Positions 32,772-39,812 of a DNA stretch of 39,812 bases are shown here, in pieces (within the stretch, counting starts at the first letter, position 1; each line of letters opens with the position of its first letter). The stretch is from the NCBI GenBank assembly GCA_030054025.1, contig JASGCQ010000016.1, positions 1 through 39,812 on the forward strand, in the 5' to 3' direction. The notes under the pieces are model-generated. The model was given only the letters and a program-made list of their open reading frames with translations, did no database searches and was not told the DNA's origin. The translations under genes and the position numbers were made by a program. This DNA is from Phycisphaerales bacterium (GTDB lineage Bacteria > Bacteroidota > Bacteroidia > Chitinophagales > Chitinophagaceae).

Positions 32772-34451
32772 TTGAAAATTGTACTGGCGCAGCAAAATTA
32801 TCATATTGGCAATTTCGAGGCTAATACTCAGAAAATTATTCAGGCGATTCGTAAGGCTAAGTCTGATGGGGTAGAGCTGATTATTTTCTCTGAATTATGT
32901 GTGTGTGGATATCCCCCCAGAGATTTTTTAGAATTCAATGATTTTATAGAACAATCTATGGCTTCGGTCGCAAAGGTTGCTCAAGAAGCAGATACTATAG
33001 GGGTTTTGATTGGTGCCCCTTCCCGAAATCCAAAGGCTGAAGGAAAAGATTTGTTTAATTCGGCTTACTTTTTATACCAAAAAGAGATTAAGCATGTGGT
33101 GCACAAAAGTTTATTGCCTACTTACGATATTTTTGATGAGTACCGATATTTTGAGCCCGCTTCTACTTGGGAAGTGATTCACTTTAAGGGCAAAAAACTG
33201 GCAGTAACCATTTGCGAAGACATTTGGGATATTTGTGACAATCCGCTCTATAAGATTAATCCGATGGACGAGTTGATGAAACAATCGCCAGACATTATGA
33301 TTAATTTGAGTGCTTCGCCATTTGATTATATCCATGCCGAGGCACGCAAAAATATGATTGCGCTCAATGTGGCTAAGTATGGTTTGCCTATGCTGTATTG
33401 CAATACAGTGGGTGCTCAAACAGAAATTGTATTTGATGGTGGTTCTATTGTGATGGATGCAGTACAAAATATAATTACAGAATTACCCTATTTCGAAGAG
33501 GCAGAACAGTCTTTGGATTGGTTAGATGATGGTCAAATTGTTGTTGGTGGGCAGCAGCCCAAAATGTACCAATCATCAGCAATATTGGGTCAATCATTTA
33601 ATGCAAATTTTGCAACGGATAATATATATGCAGCAATCATATTAGGGATTCGTGATTATTTTTATAAAATGAATTTCAGCAAAGCAATAGTAGCCTCATC
33701 TGGCGGTATTGACAGTGCTGTTGTACTCGCACTTGCCTGTGCAGCTTTAGGGGCAGAAAATGTGCGTGCTTTATTAATGCCTTCACAGTTTTCTACTAAT
33801 CATTCAGTGAGCGATGCAGAAAAACTTTCGCAAAATTTGAATAATCCTTACGACATTATCTCAATTAAAAATGTTTTTGAAGCCTATGGACAATCACTCG
33901 ATTCTGTATTCTCGGGATTAGCCTTTTCGGTAGCCGAAGAAAATTTGCAATCAAGGATAAGAGGAGCTATGGTGATGGCATTGAGCAATAAATTTGGTTC
34001 TATCCTATTGAACACCTCGAACAAGAGCGAACTCTCAACAGGATATGGTACGCTATATGGAGATATGGCAGGAGGTTTAGGTGTTTTGGGTGATTTGTAC
34101 AAAATGCAAGTCTATGCTTTAGCTCGCTACATCAACTGCAAGCAGGAAATTATTCCTCAAAATATTATTGACAAAGCGCCAAGTGCCGAACTACGTCCTG
34201 GACAAAAAGATAGTGATAGCTTACCCGATTATATAGTGCTTGATGCGGTATTGTATCAATATATTGAACAACGAAAAAGTCCGAAAGAGCTGATTGCAAT
34301 GGGGTTTGATGCAGCATTAGTGTCCAGAATTTTGAAATTGGTGAATACTAATGAGTACAAACGCAACCAGTTTTGCCCAATCATCCGCGTATCACCCAAA
34401 GCTTTTGGGGTAGGAAGAAGAATGCCCATCGTGGGGAAGTATTTGTCTTAA
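32772..34451 (+). CDS. nadE: Glutamine-dependent NAD+ synthetase
   Basis: This two-domain cytoplasmic enzyme completes NAD synthesis by amidating deamido-NAD with ammonia released from glutamine. The N-terminal nitrilase-like glutaminase (1 to about 260) carries the triad Glu41 (FSELCVCGYPPRD), Lys112 (HKSLLPTYDIFDEYRYF) and Cys148 (VTICEDIWD). The C-terminal synthetase starts near 285 and has the ATP-pyrophosphatase loop SGGIDS at 310-315, with TSNKSELSTGYGTLYGDMAGG and PSAELRPGQ downstream. The start is TTG, giving MKIVLAQQNYHIGNF, the usual N-terminus; no better start is available. The length is 559 aa. The gene diverges from the dcw operon across the regulatory region, and no terminator follows before the next gene. 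Confidence 0.96.
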   Translation: MKIVLAQQNYHIGNFEANTQKIIQAIRKAKSDGVELIIFSELCVCGYPPRDFLEFNDFIEQSMASVAKVAQEADTIGVLIGAPSRNPKAEGKDLFNSAYFLYQKEIKHVVHKSLLPTYDIFDEYRYFEPASTWEVIHFKGKKLAVTICEDIWDICDNPLYKINPMDELMKQSPDIMINLSASPFDYIHAEARKNMIALNVAKYGLPMLYCNTVGAQTEIVFDGGSIVMDAVQNIITELPYFEEAEQSLDWLDDGQIVVGGQQPKMYQSSAILGQSFNANFATDNIYAAIILGIRDYFYKMNFSKAIVASSGGIDSAVVLALACAALGAENVRALLMPSQFSTNHSVSDAEKLSQNLNNPYDIISIKNVFEAYGQSLDSVFSGLAFSVAEENLQSRIRGAMVMALSNKFGSILLNTSNKSELSTGYGTLYGDMAGGLGVLGDLYKMQVYALARYINCKQEIIPQNIIDKAPSAELRPGQKDSDSLPDYIVLDAVLYQYIEQRKSPKELIAMGFDAALVSRILKLVNTNEYKRNQFCPIIRVSPKAFGVGRRMPIVGKYLS

Positions 34452-34555
34452 CCAAAGTGATATAATAGACAATTGATTGCATCCTTTTGTGGTTAATGAT
34501 TGAAATGTGTAGGTTATTTTAGGATGCATTCTGATTTTCTCAAGACTAATTGTAT

Positions 34556-34563
34556 TATCTTTG
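34556..34563 (+). promoter_or_regulatory. Bacteroidota -7 promoter element (TATCTTTG)
   Basis: An exact TAnnTTTG match 20 bases before the ATG at 34583. Being inside the longer open frame that starts at 34550, it favours the downstream ATG as the true start. Confidence 0.55.
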
Positions 34564-34582
34564 TTTATATAAATTTATCCCT

Positions 34583-37500
34583 ATGTTTGCTTTGCATAAG
34601 GCTTTACGTTTAATAATATGGAGCATTTTATTGCTCTGTTGTTCTTACAGCGTTTCTACAGCATCTCACTTATTTGGTGGCGAATTGTTTTATACTTACG
34701 TCAGTGGTAGTCAATACACCGTTACCATGATATTGTACGGCGATTGTGGTGGTACACCTAGTGTGTTTGCTCAGTTGGCTACCGCAACTCCTGCGGTGGA
34801 GGTGTACAATGGTTCTACACTTTACCGTACAATGTACTTAAAAGTACAGGCAGGATCGGGAACAGAAGTTACCCCTATTTGTGCAGGAAGCCTAGGTAGC
34901 TCTACTTGTAATGGAGGTACTGTGCCAGGTATTAAGCGTTACGTTTATTCTGATACCATCACTATTGGTACTTCCAGCTCTTGGAAATTTCGTTCAACCG
35001 GATATTTGACCAGTTCATCCATTGCCGGTAGGAGTGGTTCTATTACTAATATTACTTCTCCTGGCTCTTCCATCATGTCTTTGGAGGCAACATTAAACAA
35101 TACCTCTGCTCCAAATTCTAATCCTTCTTACACTACAATCCCTACACCCTTTTTCTGCATCAATGTTTTGCAACAATACAACCATGGTGCTATAGATCCG
35201 AATACAGGAGATGTATTAGTTTATTCCTTGGTAGATGGATTGGATGCAACCAGTACACCTAGTAGTTTGGTTACCTACAAAACAGGATATAGTGCTACAT
35301 CTCCCTTAGCTGTCGCCGCAGGAACATTTGCTTTTAGTACCAGTACAGGGCAATTAACATTTAAACCCAATTTGGGTCAGGTATCCTTGGTAGTTTGTAA
35401 GGTAAGTGAGTATCGTTCGGGTGTATTGGTGGGCACCAGTATGCGAGAAATGAATTTTATAGTATTGGCAACCTGCAGCAATCGCTCGCCTTATGGTTCT
35501 ATATCCAATGCAGTAGGGGGAACGGTTACAGGAGGTATAAATGTTGATATGTGTAAAAATGACACCTTGCTCACTTTTAATATTAATCCTGTTGATTCTG
35601 ACGGCAACAATATCACTATGACAGTTTCTGGCTTGCCAACAGGTGCTACATTGACAATCAGCGGTAATGGCACAGATTCCCCTACTAGTGCTTTCTCATG
35701 GAATACCAAAACGGTAGCCCCGGGTACTTATTATTTCTTTATAACCTATCAAGATAATGCTTGCCCCCTAAGTAGTAAACAATCTGTTGCCTATACACTC
35801 AATATTCTGCCCAAACCTACTATTACATTCACTAAAGTATCGTCTGTAAGCTGTGTCAAAAAAGAAGTTGTGGACATTACCGCTTTAGGTGTTGGTCTGT
35901 GGACTGTGGGCGTTTATTCAGGTACTACCTTGTTGCGAACTTTGACTTGGGCTACGGGTTCGGTCAGGGATAGTTTTGGCGTAGGTACTTATACTTTTAA
36001 ATCTACCAGTGGTAATGGCTGCACAGATTCAGGAACATACACAGTAATAGCTCCACCTTTGGTTACCGTAACATCTTTGTCCCTCACAAATCCCTTATGC
36101 AGTACCAGTGTAGATGGTACTGCCACCATTGCAGGTGGTGGTGGACGCTCTCCATATACTTATAATCTTGATGCTGCGGGCTTTGTGGCATCAGGAGTAT
36201 TTACTAGTCTTAGTGCAGGTAGTCATACCATCAGGATTATGGATGCCAATTCTTGCACCAAAGACACAACATTTACATTAGTAACACCAAGTCCTATTGT
36301 TTTATCCTCATTGACAACGATAAAGCCTAAATGTATTGGGAGTGCAGACGGTACAGCTACTATTACAGCAAGTGGCGGAACATCGCCCTATACATACAGT
36401 GTTGACGGAGGAGCGTATAGTGCATCAACATTGATAACAGGTTTGGCTGCCGGCTCACATACGATTCGCATTCGTGATGCCAATCTATGTACCAAGGATA
36501 CCACTTTTACAATAGTTGATCCCAATCCAATTCAAGTTCAAAGCTTGATGATTACCCTTCCGCTTTGTGTAGGTCGTGCAGATGCAACCGCAACAATAGT
36601 GGCTACAGGCACGATTGCGCCATATAATTATAATATTGATGGTGGGGCTTTTGGCAGTACGGGAGTATTTACAGGGCTAATCGCTGGTACTCATACCATT
36701 CGTATTAAAGACGCATATTCTTGTACCAAGGATACCACATTTACTATAGATAGCCCCGAACCAATAGTCATTAATTCGGTAGTCAAAAAATCTCTGTGCA
36801 ACGGTATAATAGACGGTTCAGTTACTATATTGGCAAGTGGTGGAACGAGTCCATTTACCTATCTAATAGGAGCAACAGGTACTTACGGATCTAGCAATGT
36901 TTTTGATTCATTAAAAGCGGGTACTTATACTTTTAGAGTGATGGACGCACACAATTGTATTCAAATAGCAGATATTAAAGTGGAAGATTCTGTTGCCATA
37001 AAAACAACCTTCACACTCAAAAATGCATCCTGTTTTGCTGGTAGTGATGGGGCGATTACTTTATCACCTTACATCGGATTAGTACCTTTTACCTATGCCA
37101 TAGGGTCGGGTGCTTATGGTACAAGCAACACATTTACATCTCTTGCATCCGGTACTTATAATTTTAAGATTAAAGATTCTCTTGGCTGCACTTTAGATAC
37201 ATTTGCCACCCTTACCCAACCTCCAATTTTAGCAATCTCCGTCGCTCTAAATAAGCCAACCTGTTATGGGTATAAGGACGGAAGCATCATCACTACAGGG
37301 AGTGGGGGAACGCCACCTTACACTTATGCAATTGATACAAAAGCCTATACTACTAGTGCTATATTTAGTTCACTACTCGCCGGTTCCTATATCTTACATG
37401 TAAAAGATGCCAACGGATGTATCAAAGATACTTTGCTTACGCTAACACAGCCCACTCCGGTATATATTTTAGCCAAACTGCAATCTCCCTTATGTAAAGG

Positions 37501-38671
37501 GGATTCAAATGGTATCATCACAATTATGGGAAGAGGAGGAACCCCCCCATTTACTTATGCTCATGATGCAGTAGCACCTCAAATAGACAGTGTTTTGACG
37601 GGATTCAAAGCAGGCACATACCTATTACATTTGATAGACAGAAACGGATGTATCAAAGATTCTACAGTTACATTAACTGAGCCTGAAAAGGTTTCCTTTA
37701 GAAAAATACTCATTACCAATCCTACCTGTGAAGGGTATGCGGATGGTTCTGTTTTAGTATCAGGTGATGGTGGCGTATTGCCCTATCAGTATGCGATCAA
37801 CTCTTCGAATTTTAAACCAGATAGCTTATTTACCAAGTTATTTGAAGGTTCTTACACTTTGAGTGTAAGAGATAGCAATAATTGCAGAGCAGATTCTATT
37901 GTCAAATTGGTTGGTTATCCCAAAATTGTATTGGATAGTACCAAAGCCATCTCTACCACTTGTTATGGTGCTGCAGATGGTTCTTTCAAACTGTATGCTT
38001 CAGGAGGAAATCCCCCATTGCGATACACGCTTAAAGGCACTAACGATACATTTAGTTTTGCCTCCTACAATCAGTTAAAATCAAAGATATACACCGTTAC
38101 TGTTATTGACGACAAGAATTGTTTTAAAGACTTTACTGTCGCTGTGCCTCAACCCGAAGAATTAAAAATAGCTACAAGCATTACACACAACGACTGTGTT
38201 GGTATAGATACAAATGGTAGAATCATAGCATTGGTGAATGGGGGGGCAAGACCCTATAAATACCTGTGGAGTACAAATAGCAATGATTCTTTTATTGCAC
38301 AATTACCTAATGGTTTTTACTCTGTAAAAGTATCAGACATTAATAATTGTAACGACTCTGTAAGGGTAGAAGTTTTTTACGATAATTGTTGTACACCTTC
38401 CATACCCAATGCCTTCACGCCCAATAAAGACGGTAAAAATGATATTTTCAAAATATTGCATAAAGGCGACATCATTCTGAAAGAATTTAGTATTTACAAT
38501 CGTTACGGTCAGCAAGTCTTTACCACATCAAGCGTTGCAGTGGGCTGGGATGGTAATTTTAATGGCCAAGAAGAAGAACTTGGGGTGTATTATTATTACG
38601 TCAGGATGATTTGTGGCAATAATTTAGACCACGAAGTGATGTTTAAAGGCGATGTTACCCTAATTCGATAA
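34583..38671 (+). CDS. Large secreted SprB-repeat protein with gliding/T9SS C-terminal domain (1362 aa)
   Basis: This is a predicted cell-surface or secreted adhesin-like protein. The signal peptide is FALHKALRLIIWSILLLCCS, cleaved around STA-SH. The N-terminal region starts SHLFGGELFYTYVSGSQYTV and GDCGG, a domain often seen at the start of Bacteroidota T9SS cargo. A middle region (about 290-490) is Ig-like. Residues about 494-1267 hold ten tandem SprB-type repeats of about 75 residues with the pattern P-x-C-x-G..DG..T..G-G..P-Y-x-Y, A-G-S/T-(H/Y)-T-x-R-x-x-D-A-N-x-C. The final 93 residues (IPNAFTPNKDGKNDIFKI, IYNRYGQQVF, GWDGNFNG, YYYYVRM) are the gliding-motility-associated CTD, the type B sorting signal of the type IX secretion system. 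SprB-type proteins mediate adhesion and gliding in flavobacteria; that role is inferred here. No PorP/SprF partner is in the window. Confidence 0.92.
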   Translation: MFALHKALRLIIWSILLLCCSYSVSTASHLFGGELFYTYVSGSQYTVTMILYGDCGGTPSVFAQLATATPAVEVYNGSTLYRTMYLKVQAGSGTEVTPICAGSLGSSTCNGGTVPGIKRYVYSDTITIGTSSSWKFRSTGYLTSSSIAGRSGSITNITSPGSSIMSLEATLNNTSAPNSNPSYTTIPTPFFCINVLQQYNHGAIDPNTGDVLVYSLVDGLDATSTPSSLVTYKTGYSATSPLAVAAGTFAFSTSTGQLTFKPNLGQVSLVVCKVSEYRSGVLVGTSMREMNFIVLATCSNRSPYGSISNAVGGTVTGGINVDMCKNDTLLTFNINPVDSDGNNITMTVSGLPTGATLTISGNGTDSPTSAFSWNTKTVAPGTYYFFITYQDNACPLSSKQSVAYTLNILPKPTITFTKVSSVSCVKKEVVDITALGVGLWTVGVYSGTTLLRTLTWATGSVRDSFGVGTYTFKSTSGNGCTDSGTYTVIAPPLVTVTSLSLTNPLCSTSVDGTATIAGGGGRSPYTYNLDAAGFVASGVFTSLSAGSHTIRIMDANSCTKDTTFTLVTPSPIVLSSLTTIKPKCIGSADGTATITASGGTSPYTYSVDGGAYSASTLITGLAAGSHTIRIRDANLCTKDTTFTIVDPNPIQVQSLMITLPLCVGRADATATIVATGTIAPYNYNIDGGAFGSTGVFTGLIAGTHTIRIKDAYSCTKDTTFTIDSPEPIVINSVVKKSLCNGIIDGSVTILASGGTSPFTYLIGATGTYGSSNVFDSLKAGTYTFRVMDAHNCIQIADIKVEDSVAIKTTFTLKNASCFAGSDGAITLSPYIGLVPFTYAIGSGAYGTSNTFTSLASGTYNFKIKDSLGCTLDTFATLTQPPILAISVALNKPTCYGYKDGSIITTGSGGTPPYTYAIDTKAYTTSAIFSSLLAGSYILHVKDANGCIKDTLLTLTQPTPVYILAKLQSPLCKGDSNGIITIMGRGGTPPFTYAHDAVAPQIDSVLTGFKAGTYLLHLIDRNGCIKDSTVTLTEPEKVSFRKILITNPTCEGYADGSVLVSGDGGVLPYQYAINSSNFKPDSLFTKLFEGSYTLSVRDSNNCRADSIVKLVGYPKIVLDSTKAISTTCYGAADGSFKLYASGGNPPLRYTLKGTNDTFSFASYNQLKSKIYTVTVIDDKNCFKDFTVAVPQPEELKIATSITHNDCVGIDTNGRIIALVNGGARPYKYLWSTNSNDSFIAQLPNGFYSVKVSDINNCNDSVRVEVFYDNCCTPSIPNAFTPNKDGKNDIFKILHKGDIILKEFSIYNRYGQQVFTTSSVAVGWDGNFNGQEEELGVYYYYVRMICGNNLDHEVMFKGDVTLIR
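36062..38390 (+). repeat. Ten tandem SprB-type repeat units (about 230 bp each)
   Basis: Units begin near 36085, 36310, 36540, 36775, 37000, 37230, 37465, 37700, 37935 and 38165 (approximate). Each encodes a Cys near its start and another in the D-A-N-x-C segment. The first three units are most alike even at DNA level (for example TGTACCAAGGATACCAC occurs in units 2 and 3), which suggests recent duplication; later units have diverged. Confidence 0.85.
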
Positions 38672-38695
38672 AATATTTGAATAATATTTTCGAAT
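38663..38695 (+). terminator. AT-rich hairpin at the end of the SprB-repeat gene
   Basis: AAAATATT (38670-38677) and AATATTTT (38683-38690) pair around TGAAT, extended by ATTCG/CGAAT with a small bulge. The hairpin overlaps the stop codon and has no T run after it, so termination is uncertain. Confidence 0.35.
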
Positions 38696-38724
38696 AAAAG
38701 AGGGCAGTTTATCTTTAAAAAATA

Positions 38725-38732
38725 TACATTTG
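38725..38732 (+). promoter_or_regulatory. Bacteroidota -7 promoter element (TACATTTG)
   Basis: An exact TAnnTTTG match, 23 bases before the ATG at 38756. Confidence 0.6.
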
Positions 38733-38755
38733 CAGCCCTTTACAATAATCATATT

Positions 38756-39328
38756 ATGGAGTACAGAGAAATAGTAGCAGTAACTGGCATTGGTGGTTTA
38801 TTTCAACTACTCACCACAAAAAGCGATGGTGCTATTGTGCGCAACCTTACCGATAAGAGTACAAAATTCATCCCCGCACGTGTACACAATGTGACACCTA
38901 TTGAGAGTATAGAAATCTATACTATAGATGAAAATGTGCGTTTACACAAAGTTTTGCAAGCGATTAAAGAGAGCGAAGCTACCACTCCTTTGATTGATGC
39001 TAAAAAAGCAGATAACAATATCATTAAGTCCTATTTCAAAACTGTTTTCCCCATATTGGATGAAGAACGTGTGTATGTGAGCGATATGAAGAAGATATTG
39101 AAATGGTATGAACTGCTTAAAGCAAACGATTTGCTCCGTTTCGACGCATACGAACAAGCAGAACAACAAGCTGCAACAGAAGAAGTAGTACCTGAAGAAA
39201 CAACCGTTGCCGCAGAAAAGCCAGCTAAAAAAGCAAAAGCCAAAAAGGCGGCGACTGTTGATGCGGGTGCAGAAGGAAAAGAAGTAGCTCCCAAGAAAAT
39301 AGCTCGTAAAAAGAAAACGGAGGAATAA
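38756..39328 (+). CDS. DUF5606-type conserved protein with Lys/Ala-rich tail (190 aa)
   Basis: This is a conserved Bacteroidota protein of unknown function. The N-terminal 140 residues (EYREIVAVTGIGGLFQLLTT, IVRNLTDKSTKFIPA, IESIEIYTIDENVRLHKVLQ) match my recollection of the DUF5606 pattern: a small beta-rich domain opening with an I-x-x-x-G-x-x-G-L-(F/Y) motif and a conserved I-x-I-Y segment. VYVSDMKKILKWYELLKAND precedes the tail. The last 50 residues are acidic, then strongly Lys/Ala-rich (AEKPAKKAKAKKA, KIARKKKTEE), like histone H1-type tails, so nucleic-acid contact is possible but not shown. It has its own promoter. A 30-bp perfect palindrome follows 28 bases after the stop. Confidence 0.8.
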   Translation: MEYREIVAVTGIGGLFQLLTTKSDGAIVRNLTDKSTKFIPARVHNVTPIESIEIYTIDENVRLHKVLQAIKESEATTPLIDAKKADNNIIKSYFKTVFPILDEERVYVSDMKKILKWYELLKANDLLRFDAYEQAEQQAATEEVVPEETTVAAEKPAKKAKAKKAATVDAGAEGKEVAPKKIARKKKTEE

Positions 39329-39355
39329 TCTCCCTCTTATCGTATAAAACAGAAA

Positions 39356-39385
39356 AGGATTTCAAAGATTAATCTTTGAAATCCT
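39356..39385. repeat. 30-bp perfect palindrome
   Basis: AGGATTTCAAAGATT (39356-39370) is followed immediately by its exact complement (39371-39385) with no spacer. A transcript could form a long hairpin that would stabilise or terminate the upstream mRNA, although no T run follows. It could also bind a dimeric protein. Confidence 0.85.
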
Positions 39386-39717
39386 GAACAGCTAACCAAT
39401 AAGCAATACTTGGAAACAATCGTAAATCTTTTAGCTGATAAGCAATTGAGGATTAGAAGCCACACCAAAAGCAATTCAACCCGAGAACCTTTCCGTTTAA
39501 GATTTATTGGGTAATGTGGTCAAAAATAGTTGGTTTTTGGTGTTGATTTAGGTTGAAATTTGATTTGTCAGATGAAAGGGTAACGAGCTCTGCTGAGGAG
39601 CAACTTGTGAGCAATAATCTGATGCATATACTGAAAATGGGAGGCGACTTTTTAAGTCGCCTCTTACATTTTTTGGTATGCCCTATTGCAAAGAAAACCT
39701 ATTTACGTGGCTGGTTT
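39386..39717. other. Non-coding tail region
   Basis: I see no credible gene in these 332 bases. The one structured element is a 9-bp GC-rich stem at 39641-39663 (GAGGCGACT, TTTTA loop, AGTCGCCTC), followed by TTACATTTTTT, which could act as a plus-strand terminator. Confidence 0.6.
39641..39676 (+). terminator. Hairpin with trailing T-rich stretch
   Basis: A perfect 9-bp stem with five-base loop, then TTACATTTTTT. The T run begins 5 bases after the stem, so it is a weaker terminator than the others here; what it terminates is unclear. Confidence 0.45.
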
Positions 39718-39812
39718 TTAAAATAGATATACCATTTGATAAAGTTCTTTTTGCTTGTTTATCCCAAAAAGTTCAATAGGCTTTAATCTTCTAATGACCG
39801 TCAATAGGTTTT
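39718..39812 (-). CDS. Possible C-terminal fragment of a gene running off the right edge
   Basis: One minus-strand frame is open from the window edge to TAA at 39718-39720 and would end KPIELFGINKQKELYQMVYL plus F. At about 30 codons it is too short to assign and may be chance. Confidence 0.25.
   Translation of the reverse strand, partial: NLLTVIRRLKPIELFGINKQKELYQMVYLF

Noticed and set aside
34479..34529. Inverted repeat GCATCCT/AGGATGC between nadE and the SprB-repeat gene as a terminator.
   Set aside because: The 7-bp stem has a loop of more than 30 bases and no T run.
36062..38390. Regularly spaced repeats that could suggest a CRISPR array.
   Set aside because: The repeats are about 230 bp, diverged, entirely in frame and encode SprB domains. 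No CRISPR array or cas gene was found in the window.
39797..39808. GTCAATAGGT at the right window edge matches the inner part of the IS relic's left end (inverted).
   Set aside because: Only ten bases match, the flanks differ and the window ends there; in AT-rich DNA this is compatible with chance. A longer flank would be needed to call a second IS copy.
1..39812. tRNA, rRNA or known riboswitch genes.
   Set aside because: No cloverleaf with a T-loop GGTTCRANNC-like motif, rRNA segment or recognisable riboswitch core was seen in the intergenic gaps. A covariance-model scan would be the decisive test.

Overview
The window looks like chromosomal DNA from a Bacteroidota bacterium, most likely a Chitinophagia/Sphingobacteriia-type member (inference). 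The grounds are: AT-rich sequence; almost no Shine-Dalgarno sequences; several exact copies of the Bacteroidota -7 promoter element TAnnTTTG; a dcw (division and cell wall) cluster in the Bacteroidota gene order; a PASTA-bearing FtsI; a eukaryote-like NADP isocitrate dehydrogenase; and a large secreted SprB-repeat protein with a gliding/type IX secretion C-terminal domain.

Layout. (1) 1-3377 is accessory: a 66-residue GG-leader peptide precursor resembling Bacteroidota class I lanthipeptide precursors, its own terminator, an outer-membrane beta-barrel/TonB-receptor-like protein, and a 0.5-kb relic of an IS5-like insertion sequence with both terminal inverted repeats still visible. (2) 3378-11817 is housekeeping: mpl (muropeptide recycling ligase, minus), a tiny lipoprotein-like ORF, dnaN, a PLP aminotransferase followed by aspartate kinase, a lipocalin-like lipoprotein, a small minus-strand ORF next to a 14-C homopolymer, icd and ftsE. 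(3) 11795-16379 is a surface-glycan module: a minus-strand operon formyltransferase > glycosyltransferase > glycosyltransferase with 8-bp overlaps, and a divergent flippase. (4) 16518-32361 is the complete minus-strand dcw operon: mraZ-rsmH-ftsL-ftsI-murE-mraY-murD-ftsW-murG-murC-ftsQ-ftsA-ftsZ. Its genes abut or overlap by one base through most of the operon, and it ends at a bidirectional terminator. (5) 32362-32771 is a regulatory intergenic region with four 10-bp direct repeats that fit a MraZ operator and three perfect DnaA boxes. (6) 32772-39328 holds nadE, the SprB-repeat secreted protein and a DUF5606-type protein, followed by a tail with palindromes and a possible gene fragment at the right edge.

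How the genes work together. The dcw genes make UDP-MurNAc-pentapeptide (MurC, MurD, MurE; MurF and Ddl are not here), transfer it to lipid (MraY, MurG) and polymerise it at the septum (FtsW, FtsI) on the FtsZ/FtsA ring with FtsQ and FtsL. Mpl recycles wall tripeptide into the same UDP-precursor pool, and aspartate kinase feeds the diaminopimelate branch that MurE uses. The formyltransferase, glycosyltransferases and flippase probably build and export a formamido-sugar-containing surface glycan (inference).

The most noteworthy signals are the peptide precursor beside an outer-membrane receptor, the MraZ-box/DnaA-box region upstream of mraZ, the poly-C tract, the MITE-like IS relic, and the SprB-repeat adhesin. 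No wholly unprecedented multigene system is evident: most of the window is core genome.
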